Shown: one piece after another, positions 12,050 to 23,163 of the stretch
How the letters are laid out: the number at the start of each line of letters is the position of its first letter
How positions within the stretch are numbered: the stretch's first letter is position 1
NCBI RefSeq assembly: GCF_010183535.1
Contig: NC_071333.1
Span: 4,276,587-4,340,586, forward strand
Reading direction: 5' to 3'
Length of the DNA stretch: 64,000 nt
Source of the DNA: Caenorhabditis remanei
Lineage: Eukaryota; Nematoda; Chromadorea; Rhabditida; Rhabditidae
Position numbers and translations under genes: made by a program
Notes under the pieces: model-generated
Told to the model about the DNA's origin: nothing
Databases searched by the model: none
Seen by the model: the letters and a program-made list of their open reading frames with translations, nothing else

Positions 12050-12823
12050 TGCTAAAAGAAGAGAAATGGATGAGAGAAAGAAAAGCGAAATTGCTACCAG
12101 TGACTTCTAAAAACGAATGGCGCGGCGCCAGTAACCAGCTCGTCTTCTCCAACTTTTTCAAGTAATGCTCAGCTTCGGAGCTTCTCCCAAGATTTGGTCA
12201 GTGTGAAGTACTAACGGAGCAATAAGAGAAATGAATGGACTCATTGGATTGGAAAGTTGCTTCAGGGCGCTCAAAATATCAGCCAGAAAATCCACAACAC
12301 AAATCTCAATATTCAATCTTTTCCCTTTGGAACCGATGGATTCCATCGCAACTACTGGATGTTCGCTCATACGCATACAGTACTCGTCGAGTCTATAGAC
12401 TCTTTGGGAGAACACAATCTGGCGCGCACTATTCTAGCTGAGGGCTCCTGAAGCTTGCGAAAATGTCGATATTGGTGTGATCGGTTGTAAGAAGGATGTT
12501 GTGGATGAGGTTATGTTGCAAAGGAAAAAAAAAGATTAAAAGACTAGGAACCAATATTGGTGGGTTGACAATCAGACATGAAGATAAAAATGTGAATTAA
12601 AAACTTGTGGATGTCGTTTTTTCAAGGAGCCAATAGTACCAAACTCAAAATGTAAGTATTTGTTATGGCACCACGAATAACGGAGTTTCGTAGCATAGAT
12701 CTGTCCTTTTTCTTGGTAATGCCTAAATATCCTTAAGAATAACCGTTTACTTTGGTCCTTAATGTAGATTGAACAGAGAAATTAGCACCACGTTTTCGTA
12801 ACATGCATTACCGCAATTTTACG
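12050..12823 (+). pseudogene. Second decayed unit, partner of 1.74-2.43 kb
   Basis: Segments at 12115-12210 and 12452-12600 resemble the Ser-rich and VIDCVEDFVDEIM-type peptides of the neighbouring units but are interrupted by stops and frame changes. A 'CTCAnAATGTnAGTA' stretch near 12645 matches the end of unit A near 2424. No intact coding region remains. Confidence 0.4.
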
Positions 12824-12863
12824 GAAAGAAGGGTATCTTGCTGACGAGGCCAGCCCTTCTTTC
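12824..12863 (+). ncRNA. Conserved hairpin, copy B
   Basis: A 10-bp perfect stem, GAAAGAAGGG with CCCTTCTTTC, closes the same 20-nt loop as the hairpin at 2655. Relative to copy A two base pairs differ and both differences are compensated on the opposite strand. Downstream, CCAAGAT and TATGGCCGAAACAGGT are kept about 45-60 nt away. The class is unknown. Confidence 0.5.
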
Positions 12864-13261
12864 ATTTTGGAAACCTACTTTAGACTTTACTGTCCAAGAT
12901 TTATGGCCGAAACAGGTGTAGTTGTACTTTCACATAAGATTTGCTTTAGATTCTTCGAAAAATCAATTGATTTCTCTATAAATTCGAAAACTTGATTCAA
13001 CACAAAGACTGATTTCAAGTATTCTTGATCGAGAAAGCTTGCAATGGGGCAATCTTCCAATAAAATATTAAACAGAACATACTGAGCTTGGTTATTTATA
13101 ATTTTTATTGCACCGTGAGATATAAAACATGTAAAATATATTACCCATTTTGTTGTGAGATTGAAATACAGGAAGTGAACTAAAAATTAATTTGCTGTAA
13201 AATAAAACTGTTCTTTTTTGTGATCCGTGCCCACACCAACTAAGCAAAGAACGGATCGACT

Positions 13262-13297
13262 AAGTAAGAAAGTAAGTAAGTAAGTAAGTGAATAAGT
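13262..13297. repeat. (AAGT)n microsatellite
   Basis: About nine imperfect TAAG units in a row. It has no partner at the matching place in the copy A segment, so it arose after the duplication. Confidence 0.7.
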
Positions 13298-13606
13298 TTT
13301 TTCAAATCTTTTTGTTTCTTGATTGTTTGGTTTGTTCAGTCCAGCTGATCTTGTTCATGGCCCGATGAGGACAGTTCTGAAGATGCTGTTGGATCAGAAT
13401 CATCAGGATTGTCTATTTCTCAGATATTCAGCTTTGTATCTGAATAAATCTGTTTTTTCTCAACTTTGCATATTTTTTGAAAAAGAAACGACTCGCGTTT
13501 CTGTTTTTTTTAACATATTAGGTGTAATATCAAAAGAAATCAACAACTTTGAATAATAAACACTTCATTAAAATGCACGGAATCTCCGGCTAAGTTTCCC
13601 AGTGGT

Positions 13607-14190
13607 TCACAAAGTCAATTTAAAAAAAGTCGAAGAATCCGAAGAGATGTTCGTCATCTTCTCCGCTAATGCCGAGGCCAACCCGATGCCAGAAGAAGAG
13701 TTGAAGATTTTGGATGATGACGAGATGGTGGACTTGATGGTGTCAAAGAGAGAAGATTTGGTTCCTGGAAAAAATTGTTCCTTAGAGTACTGTAGTTTGC
13801 TGGTTTAATGTACATACCATTATAAGATCCTCCGAGAACCTTATTCATCGAAGCCATCTCAGTTCTCAAGAATTTTTCGAATGGACTAACGTAGGCAGTC
13901 TTCTTGACTTCTTTGGCTGCATCAGTCGTCGGTGGAAAGTATTTTGTTGGAACCTCGAAGATCATTGTTGGTGGCCTGTCGATGTCGACTGGATCAATTT
14001 GTGACTTCTCTGTTCTCGAGCTCCCATTTTGTACACCTGCTTCCTGGACAATTAACGAGGAGGGTCCCGGGGGCGTTGTCGTTCGGAATTTTATGAGTGT
14101 GGGTGTATATTCAACAAAAACTTCTCCGAAACCATTAAAATGATATGATACCGGGGGTAGAAGACAGTATTTTTTGCTTTTGTATAGCAT
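13607..14190 (-). CDS. Unrecognised 176-aa protein, two exons
   Basis: Exon 1 is 14190-13818 and exon 2 is 13764-13607, joined by a 53-nt intron (AATG|GTATGT ... TTTTTTCCAG) in phase 1. The predicted product is 176 aa. The middle is Pro-rich, including a DIDRPPTMIFEVPTKYFPP phrase. Then comes a helical stretch (FEKFLRTEMASMNKVL) and a Ser/Thr-rich C-terminus (DTIKSTISSSS..). I see no signal peptide or membrane segment. The second exon has an equal-length, similar copy at 3377-3534, so selection on the reading frame at some time is likely. The first residues (14190 to about 14150) are not shared with the other copy, so the true start may be in an unseen upstream exon. I do not recognise the family. 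Confidence 0.55.
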
Positions 14191-15595
14191 TTGCGGTGAA
14201 GATCAAAGTTTTTTGAGTGGGGTGGATTCCAGCCTCCAAATTTCCAGTGAGATGTCATTTTTAGGTGTATTAAATTTAATTATTTTTATGTAAATTTGAA
14301 CCAGTTCATAAGTTTAGTAAAAATGAGTCAAAGAGGGACAGTTGACTTTATTTGTGTATGAAACGTTCTGCATATTGTATCTTGGGGGAGTCGAGGCAAG
14401 AATTCAGGATGCGAATAGTGTGATTCATAACCATCAAATAAATAATATAAATTATGATTTCAAACAGGCACAAAACAAAGAACAATAGTACATTAACAAA
14501 AAATGTTTATTTAAAAATCAAAAAACAATTATCGAACAATGACATTGGGGTTTCTTTCTTTTCCGTGCTTTCTCAGTGTTGAAAGAACCATTTTCATGTT
14601 ATTCAGCACTATATATCAGCTGAAAATGTTTTTTACGCACCTCCTAGACAAAACCCCCGAAAAACTTCTGAAAACAAATAAACTTTGTATTTCCCTCACT
14701 GTTTTCTTATACGTGACTCCACAGATCGTCTGAATTCAGATTTTCACTGCAAAATTTCAACTATTCATTTAAATTGCAAAGATATAAATAATAGTAATAA
14801 GTACACATACATTTCAAAATTGCCTCGGTTAGATGAGAATCAGAAAAAGTTGAAATGACAGCTGTTATAAGTTTGACCTTTGGTTTGGAGCACTATACGT
14901 TTTGATTCATGGTGAAAAGTGCATTATGACATCTGAGGGTATGAATGACATCTCTGCTGTAGACTTTTATTTGAAAGTGCCATAAGCTCAACAGCTAGCT
15001 TTGGAAAGGTTCACTTTCAAAATCAGAAATTAATCCAATTGAAATAAAAAAAAATTCTCAGTTTTTGTTTGGATTACTTATTTTTCAATTTTGATTAGTC
15101 CGCACATTAATTGTCAAATTATATTCCTAAACAAATGAATACGGTTGTTTTTTAGAGGCTGAAGTAATTTTATCTTTCTACAGTATCCTTTATTTTTCAT
15201 GTTTCGAAGTTTCCCCCAGCCAATACTTCTTTCTTCAAAAAAAGATGAAGATGCCTGTGAGAAGGCATTGAAAATTTATTCACATTTTTTGTATTGTATC
15301 TCTACCATCATTTTCCCACACATTGTATCAATTCGTGGTATGTCTATACCGCAGAACCACCAAAAAGTGACTTTGTTCGTTATCCAAATTTTTTTTTCTC
15401 TCTGCCTAATTTCATGATCATTAGTCACATTCCACGTCGATTTGATACCAGTATCTCGCCAATGGTTTTATAATAAAACCTTCATTTTCCTATACCGTCC
15501 GCTCCCTCTCCCCGCTCGTTTTGTTTTATGAGGAGTCTGTTCTTTTTCCCTTTTTGTTCTGTTGTTTCTTTCTGTTTGAAAAAAAAGTTTTCTAG
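14191..15595. other. No gene seen; upstream region of the dystroglycan-like gene
   Basis: AT-rich; the short frames have no splice or homology support. A pyrimidine-rich tract at 15480-15590 ends in TTTTCTAG directly before the ATG at 15596, which fits a trans-splice acceptor. Confidence 0.4.
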
Positions 15596-18299
15596 ATGAA
15601 TATCCAACACAATCTTGGAAAAATGATGCTCCTTCTGACTTTGGTAGTCTTTATGGCTAAAAGTGCTTCTGCAGCAAATTATATGTTGCGCATGGAGGAT
15701 TTCGATTTTGACCAGATGGAAATTCCCCACGATAATGTAAGTGGAAAGGATTTTGGAAAAGATATGAAAGTGAGTGAGGTCACACTTCTGGCCGCTAGAA
15801 GATGAATTGAGACGTAGAAATGTCGTTAGGGTCGTGGGGGGCGGGGGTAAAACAGATAACTGATAAGGTAATGTGTGATCTCAAAGTATGTTTAGTACTT
15901 GATGGTAATAGATTATCTTCTAGGACAATCAAAAACATGTGTCTGAATAAAATTATAGTACGAAAATTAAATATTTAAAGACAACCGATGTTTTTCGGAT
16001 TTTTTGGTCTAGCATTCTTGAAATCTGATCCTTCTTCTGCTTCCGCTATTTCATTAGAAAAATCTTGAATTTTTTTGATAACGCATTGTTTATTTGATAA
16101 AGTTTCAATCCGATCCAATCCAATACAATCCAAAGTGGTTCAGTTTACTTTTCACCGTTACTCCGGCGCGTGTCGGCTCTTTTTTTGCCCGTTTTGCAAA
16201 CATGATATAAATAGAAGTGACCCATACTACTAAACCATTAGCATCATTAACTATGAACCATCTAAAGCTAAGTGAAAAGGAAACTGAACCACTTAGATTT
16301 GGATTAGATGGGATTGGATCGAAACCTTATCAGGTAGATATCGGCAAGCTCTGCGTCAATGACTCATTATAAAAAGTGAAAAAGCGTTATTTTTCCGCTT
16401 GCCGGATAAAAAAATGACAAAAAGTGTAATAAAGTGTATATATTTCTATTTAGGAAATTACTCAGAAACGAGTCCCTGAAGAAAATTATGATGATCTCTC
16501 TTCAATTTCGTTCATACGACTTCGGGAGAGAACTGACGTCCCTGAACTTCACACCACGCCAAGTGAGGTAAAAATTTCACTTTTTTAAATATATAAATTC
16601 GAGATTTTCTGATACATGGACACATTTTCTAAGCAGAATACACTCGATTCAAGTGAAAACTATTACAGATTTATCTTTCAGAACTCGTCTGTTGATTCCC
16701 TCACTTTGTCTGTCGACAATGCTGAATCTCCAAATGGAAAATCTGTTCAAGACCACACGCCGTCCATTCCAATCCAGCGCACATCCGTCGTCGTTGAGCA
16801 AAAGAAAATGGATTTCCAGGTTAGTAAAAATTCACAGATGAGGTGTAAAAATGACTATACACAGTATGAAAACTGTTTTCTTTGCCGAGTCGCTCTAAAA
16901 AAAGATTTCTACTTTCAGATTCATTCTACCACCATGGCTCCTGTCTCTGTCACTCGAAGATGGTTGCCCTTCCCAACGACATCGAGACGTCTTCTCACTA
17001 CAAGAGGAGTCATCTTCAATCGCCGATCAGTGAAGTTCGAATGTGTGAGGTACGAGTTGCATTAATAACTAACTGAAGGTTTATGGGGGTTCATGGCTCG
17101 CCACGAAGGCAACATCTAGTAGAACTTTCCTGCTATTTGTTATTCTTTCATAACCTTTGTCGTTTCACACCATAAAGAAGGAAGCGACATTACGAAATGC
17201 GTTATTCGTTAATTTTTATTGGGTGGTGTGTTCTTTGAAGGGGGTACTATAGTGTGATGAAGAGAATTCGGGAAGATAAAAAGGTTCAAAAACCCATATA
17301 CCGTAAAAACTGTATTATATGTAGGCGCCGCCTCTATTTTCCAACCCCTTTTGAAAGTGTACAGGGGCGCTACTATTACAGTTTTATGCTAACTGAAAAA
17401 CTCGGTAACTGGATTAACTTTAAGTTGAGGTTATATCAGTGTTAATTATATTTTGATGTTATGTTTTTAGGGGAGTCGTATGCGAAATGAAGTTCACACC
17501 GGAGAACTCCAACATAAAACAACGGATGTCAATGCCCTTGTTTTATGGAGTCAACGAATCGGAAGTCTTCATGGTGGCTGGAAAACGTAACACGCTCGTC
17601 GGTGTTCCAATGGTTGTGGGGGTGCACGACTTCTTGCTCCACTTCCGAGGAGTTCAGACCAACTTCTCGGTCACAGTCAAGGAATCGCCACCCCACAACC
17701 ACGTTTTCCAGATGGTACTCTATCATCCGACAGAGTACCAGATCATGGGGTTCCTCAACACCAGAACGGTGTTTATGAACTTCCTGGCCAACGCACTCAA
17801 TGCACCAGTCGAAATCTTCACTCTACTTTCCGTTGGAACAACGGCGAGAAACCGGACGGAGGTCAAATTCTTTGTGAACAGCCTGGATGCCAATCAATGT
17901 GAAAATAGAACGCTCGTGGAGCTTCTGAAAAAGTTCAATTCTGATGAAGTATTTCAAAGAATGGTCCCTGACTTCCACATATACAGAGTGTATCTCGGAG
18001 GACTGGAAGACTGTCTTCAATACTTTGGACCGGTCAAGTCGGCACTCCGCTCGGAGCCTCAAACTCAAAAGTCTACGGAAGTTTTCGTTTTGATTGTCAG
18101 TGTCATCATCGTTATCGCCGTCCTGACAATTGGTGTATGGATGTACAAGACGAAAGAACCCAGGTCCTCCGGTTCTCCAGATCGAAAACGTCTGTTGGTA
18201 AACAGGAATGCTCATGAACAGGTAAATTTTCACTTGAAAGTATTTTGTATGTCGGAAAATAGAAGTTTCTTGCAGATAGAACTTAATGTGTTGGCCTGA
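15596..18299 (+). CDS. Dystroglycan-like single-pass receptor (432 aa, 6 exons)
   Basis: Exons 15596-15736, 16454-16567, 16682-16819, 16919-17049, 17471-18221 and 18276-18299 join in frame. Residues 1-27 are a signal peptide (..LLLTLVVFMAKSASA). Residues 48-175 are low-complexity and Ser/Thr-containing. Residues about 176-375 match the dystroglycan core: a cadherin-like end (VHDFLLHFRG), then (NAPVEIFTLLS..) and (CENRTLVELLKKF), the part that precedes and includes the alpha/beta processing region. A membrane helix spans about 379-400 and the tail is about 32 aa. Dystroglycans link extracellular matrix to the cytoskeleton. The tail has no PPxY dystrophin-binding motif, and the protein is shorter than vertebrate dystroglycan. 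C. elegans has three dgn genes; I cannot say which this matches. ATG follows a TTTTCTAG acceptor. Confidence 0.8.
16095..16332. mobile_element. MITE with about 60-bp terminal inverted repeats in intron 1
   Basis: TTGATAAAGTTTCAATCCGATCC... at the left is matched by its reverse complement at the right (..GGATCGAAACCTTATCA). The arms also share AGTGGTTCAGTTT. No coding capacity. It lies wholly in the first intron of the dystroglycan-like gene. Confidence 0.7.
17301..17389. mobile_element. Short inverted-repeat element in intron 4
   Basis: CCGTAAAAACTGTATTATA..GTAGGCGCC at the left pairs with GGGGCGCTACTATTACAGTTTTA at the right. A related half-element lies in the intron at about 26105-26175 (ATACAGTTTTTACGG end). 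No coding capacity. Confidence 0.6.
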
Positions 18300-18752
18300 A
18301 GTGAAGTTCATCGCAACACTGCCTGTATTATTTTATGACCCCACACAAATTTAATTTGAAATTCAGCTTTATCTTTTTTTTGTTTCCTTTTCTCGTTTAC
18401 GGTATCTCTTCTTCTAATATCTTCTAGGTTTTCTGGGTTCCTATTATTTTTTGTAATTTAATGTAATTGTAATTAATTTTTGTTTTTTGTAATTTAATGT
18501 GATTTTTATATGAAATGTCCCTTAAAATTTCCATATTGTGAAAGTAAAAAAAAAGTATAGATCATATCTAATACCTGGAGAAGAATCAAACATTGAAATG
18601 GCTTTTTATGTCGTTTCATTTCAATTGCTTTGCATATTCCACGATGGATGTTTTATCACTCTTTTCATTCTTTCTCTTTTTTTTCTTTTCCTTCATTTTT
18701 TAGGTTTTTTCTTTATTGATCAATTGTTTGCAAGGGTAGAAAGTTGATCACT

Positions 18753-21460
18753 ATGCTTATGCTTTCCTGTTTTATGATCACTGCTTGCATGGAAAAATTG
18801 GACATGAAACTCGACGAGAAGGAACAACTCCTAGAAACTGACACCAAAATGGTGAATTTTACCAAAAAACCGGTGTGTTGGTTTTTCAGAATGATAATTT
18901 TAGATTTTGAAGTCTGTTTGTCTTTTGCCAGATTTTGAACCTTCTTTTATTGCTAGGTTCAGACCAATACCATACTACTACACCTTTTGACCTTCAGTTT
19001 TTCAGTTTCTCTTTGATTTTTAAATACATATTTTTCATTAATTCAACGTAATTTAAAATTTTAGGATACTAATCACTATAGAGCTGTTACACAATAGAGA
19101 GTCATTTTAAAGGTAAGCCTCTACAAAACCTCTCTTATCTTTATTCTCCGCCATCCTTCAAACCTATTTTTCTGACTGCCCTTTTAACACATTTTGTCTT
19201 TTTTTTTTGATCAACTCCAATTTTGTGAACACATTTTTCGAAATTTTCATCCTGATGTTGTGGATTGTATTCATGTTCCACCTGGTTCAGACTGGCACTG
19301 GATTATCTTCCCTTCTGACTTCCAATGTCTGCCATCTTTTTTTTTTCCAACTCCAACTTCATTTAGTTCAGTTTTCTTTCCTCCATACCGAACACCACAT
19401 TTTCTTTCCACTCGTCAGTTAGATGTTTACCGAGTACCAGACAAGAAACGTGTCGCATCTAAAACGTGGGAATAAAGTCAAATGATTGGTTTCTGCTCTT
19501 TTCGAATACGGTTTTTTGATTTTCGATCTTTTTTCGTAAACCAGGAGGTCCAAGATGAGTGAAAAAATGCTGACTCGTCTATAAAATATTGGAAAGTACT
19601 ACTTGGTAGGGTCGGCTGGGTTTTATCCGTTTTGAAACCATTTTTCTTTGTTTCTACTTTTTGAGATTTTCTGAAACATTCTAGTGGCTTGATTTTCAGT
19701 ACAATGTATTCATTTTACATTTAATAACCTATGAACATTTTTAAACTCAAAATTCCACTCTTCCTTTATTTATTTCATAATTATTGTAATATTCCAACGG
19801 CATGTCTCCTGTCTCTCCACCTCTTTCTCTTACTGAACTTCAGATAGTTACCCCTCTCCATCCCACATATGTTTTCCCCCTCTCTTTCTCTCTTCCTTGT
19901 TCTGTGGCTTTTTTCGTTCGATTACTCACATTTCCCTTCATTTTTTTTCTTTTTGATTCTGATTATCGATCATTCAGTGCACTTTTCTCCGGACAATGCT
20001 CATTTTTCCAGAAGTACATCTCTTTCGGCGCCCTCGTTGCTTTCTGATCAGTGCCAGTCCGTCAGAAAAGATATAAAATCCACGACATGACGCCAACCAC
20101 AGAGGTGAGTGGATTATTTTTGTAGTTGTCGGGATTTTTGGGCGGAGAGTAAGATAATGCGAGACACTGGACTTTGAATCTGCTGTCCGCTTTTTACATT
20201 GGGACAAGGACATTAATTTTGTGGAAGAACCGCCATCGTTCAATGCGGTTGGACTAAACCGCCGCCTTTTTGATTATAGAAAATGGTTAAACTGACATGG
20301 AGACCGGGGTGGGCACCGCAGTGACCGAGACGCCCGCTTGGCTGCGGGTGCGAGTGCAATGAACATACAGAAATAAATGCGAGTGACGTGTGGCATGCAT
20401 TATTTCTGGCGAATATACCATTTTTGTACTTGATAGGTTTCTAAGAGGAGAGTGAAAGGTGAACTTCAAATACATTGGGAGGTTTTTGTTAACTAATGGT
20501 TTCTGGTTGACTGTAAAAGTCCACCTATCCATATTTTAAATGGGTGAGTCAATAGAACACTGCGGCAATCATTGTTTACTGCCGATTGGATGTTAATGGG
20601 GACATGCCGATGGTGGACTTGCTAGTGTGCTTTCTTTTTGGAGCTAGTGTGGAAACTAACACGGTGGCCGTCCCGACTGTGATTGACGCTTTCTTATGAG
20701 TGGCTGCGGCTAAAAAAACCCACTAAAAGTATGCTAATGGTGTACATAATGTACATCCCAACTAATACTGCTGTAAAATATAGAAGAATAACCACAGTAA
20801 GGGTTTTAGAGTATTTCTTTCAAGATACTGCTTTGAACTTATATCTCTGGGTGAGCCTCTTTCACATGTTTACGATATTTTTGTAGTTGAAATGTTTTTA
20901 TGGAGAGTGTCAGATGTTTTTTATAGAGAGACCGGAAGTTTGAACTACATGTGTATTTTCTTGACCTTTCTAGACCAATTCTTCGCCAATCATTATTTAC
21001 CGCCGGCAATGTTTTGGTGAGATCAAACGGCTGGTGACTTTGTGGGCGTGCTTTTGATAAAAGCGAATGCTAAAATATTGAGGCCAAGGAAAACAATCCC
21101 GCCGCGCGACGACTACTGGGACTAGGCCGCAACAGTAATCGACTAACCCAAATAGCTGCGAATGACGTCATGGTTGTCCTCTTACCAATAGGGAAGCGTC
21201 GATGAGTAGCAAGAATTTGAAACATCTGTATGGCAAGCATCTTTCCACATCTTCTTTTCTTACAGACGTCCGAGACTCCATTCAATCTCCAAAACTGGGG
21301 ATTGTTCGGCCCCGCAACAGTGTTGGCGGCGCTCATTGGTGTTTTTGTGGCTATGATGGTCTTCATGGCAATCTGCTGGTGTTTGAATGAGAGTGATAAG
21401 GCTCCGAACCAGGTCAAAGAGGCGGAGGAAGGTCCGGAAGTCATGGAGACTGAGCTTTGA
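18753..21460 (+). CDS. Small single-pass membrane protein, array member 1 (110 aa)
   Basis: Proposed exons are 18753-18851 (Met-rich hydrophobic leader, then Lys/Glu-rich), 20066-20104 (KRYKIHDMTPTTE) and 21266-21460. All junctions are phase 0. The last exon alone is secure: TSETPFNLQNW, then a helix of about 24 residues (GPATVLAALIGVFVAMMVFMAICW) and an acidic 25-residue tail ending METEL. If the first exon is wrong the protein starts at 20087 with MTPTTE and is 70 aa without a signal peptide. A polyadenylation signal AATAAA lies near 21522. It belongs by layout to the array of tiny membrane proteins to 28.8 kb. Function unknown. Confidence 0.55.
19200..19420. repeat. Tandem-duplication block, copy 1 (partner about 22945-23163)
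   Basis: GATGTTGTGgATTGTATT..CCTGGTTC...AGCACnGGATTATCTT and CTTCTGACT islands are shared in order with 22945-23163. The block lies between first and second exons of array member 1. The partner lies in the equivalent place of the decayed copy at 22.2-24.8 kb, so the gene and its intron were duplicated together. Confidence 0.65.
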
Positions 21461-21673
21461 TTTTTAAAAATATTTTTTTAATTGAATTTCTACTGATTCT
21501 CTCTCTATTTGATAAATGACCAAATAAAAACTTTCTAAATATTTGTTACAATTTTTAAACAAAAATTCGCTATCAGTTCTAAACTGCACTTATATCTCAA
21601 ATTATTGTTTGTGTATTATTTACTTGCTTCCCTTCCTACCATCCCTTTGTGAGTTCAATCAAAATATTACAGA

Positions 21674-21998
21674 ATGAAATACATATTCATTATTTTGATG
21701 ACGATCATTGCTGCAGAGGCAAGTATTAAATCTGGAATCGTGGTGAGAACGAAATCGTTCGAACCAGTAACAACAGGAGTGAAACATTTAAGGGTGAGTG
21801 AATGAAAAAGGGAAAGATTTGTGGGAGGGATAAAATGCAAAAAAAGCTTTTTCCGGTTTTTAGCAACTAAAATAAATCAATTTTCAGAAAACTGAAAAAG
21901 GCTACGAGGGAAAAGCAATATTTGGTATAACATTTATTTTTTTCATCTACCACACGAATTGGGCCATGCTATTAGTTCGCCAACCACGCTTCCATTAA
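21674..21998 (+). CDS. Small membrane protein, array member 2 (76 aa)
   Basis: Exon 1, 21674-21793, encodes a signal peptide (MKYIFIILMTIIAAEA) and a short ectodomain. Exon 2, 21888-21998, joins in phase 0 after TTTTCAG and encodes KTEKGYEGKA, a hydrophobic segment (IFGITFIFFIYHTNWAMLLV) and RQPRFH before TAA. The ATG follows TATTACAG, a likely trans-splice acceptor, 213 nt after the stop of member 1. An AATAAA-like signal lies near 22045. Product: tiny type I membrane protein or GPI-type precursor. Family not recognised. Confidence 0.65.
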
Positions 21999-22944
21999 AG
22001 ATGAGCTGATGGAGTCTAATAAGCACGCATATTAACGATTGTATCGAAAATAAATTAGATTTTTTAGAACTGTTTCTGATATCATTTTTCAATTGGTGCA
22101 CACCCAATGTTTGTTACCTTTCCAATGTTCTAATTATTAGCGGGAAACTAATATTTCAGAATGGAACTCATCGTTTTCGTGGTTGTTGCTGTCGTGTTGG
22201 TCTTCTCTAGTATTGGAACAAAACAAATTGAAATTAATACTGAGCTGAGGTAAGAGGATTTTTGGTTCGGGATATTTAAGATTCGGGATTCAGGATTCAG
22301 GATGACTACTATTGAAATTGGGAAGCACGATTCAAAATTCAAAAAAAAACAGATTCAGGGCTCCAGACTTTCACTGTTACCTTTCATTCTGTAGTGATAA
22401 CCTTGCATTCAAAGTTCTGAGCTCTTGACTTGACTTATTGGGTTCCCACTTCTAGATTTCCAAGCTGATTGCAGACTGCTGCCGCCAACTCGGCTCTGTG
22501 AAGTCAGGCCGTAAACTCTGCCAAAACAACACACGTTGTCTTTATGGTCAGCATTATTTTCTGGTTCTGCAAAATTCAATACTCTTCTACTCCTAATTAC
22601 AAAAGTCTTGAATCCCTAGCATCCACCATAATATCTCACCCCGTAATCATTCAGACTAGAATACAAATTGACTATTTCCCCAAACATTTTTACTTTAGTT
22701 TTATTGCCGCTGTACTGGAAAAGCAGCAGTGAACAAAAAACTTTCAATGTTCCCAAATCTAAGGTGCATTACTAATTTTTTAGAACCTGGCCTGCTAAAA
22801 CTCTTGTTCATCAGTCTAGACCACCACCACTTCTTCTATTTTGTCTATTTAGACTCGGCCTACAATAAACCGATATCATCTTGTCTAATTTATCTTTTGT
22901 TTAAACCCACCGTCTTCATTTTTCGTTTATTAAGCTCTCCACTT

Positions 22945-23163
22945 TCTTCTGATTGCCCTTTAAATTTTGTGAGTGTGACACTCTTTTCTGATTGAAACTC
23001 TAATTTATGAGAGTACATTTTCTCTTTTTCAATTTTTCTACTCGATGTTGTGAATTGTATTTGGTATGCCTGGTTCTAACTAGCACAGGATTATCTTTCC
23101 TTCTGACTGTCTCATTCTGCCTACATTTTCGGGCTCCAATAGTTTTATTCCTCCTTTCCTCTC
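22945..23163. repeat. Tandem-duplication block, copy 2
   Basis: Partner of 19200-19420. It is cut at its right end by the foldback element that begins at 23164. Confidence 0.65.

Noticed and set aside
13602..13808. Plus-strand acidic open frame (..EELKILDDDEMVDLMV..), also open at 3456
   Set aside because: It is antisense to the second exon of the minus-strand gene, which has matching splice sites and phase in both copies; the acidic peptide is a shadow.
13818..14190. Weak resemblance of FEKFLRTEMASMNKVL to a dynein heavy-chain C-terminal helix
   Set aside because: Only a few residues agree and none of the following dynein motifs are present.
17823..18311. Minus-strand frame of 162 codons
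   Set aside because: Antisense to the large dystroglycan-like exon, which has homology and in-phase splice sites.
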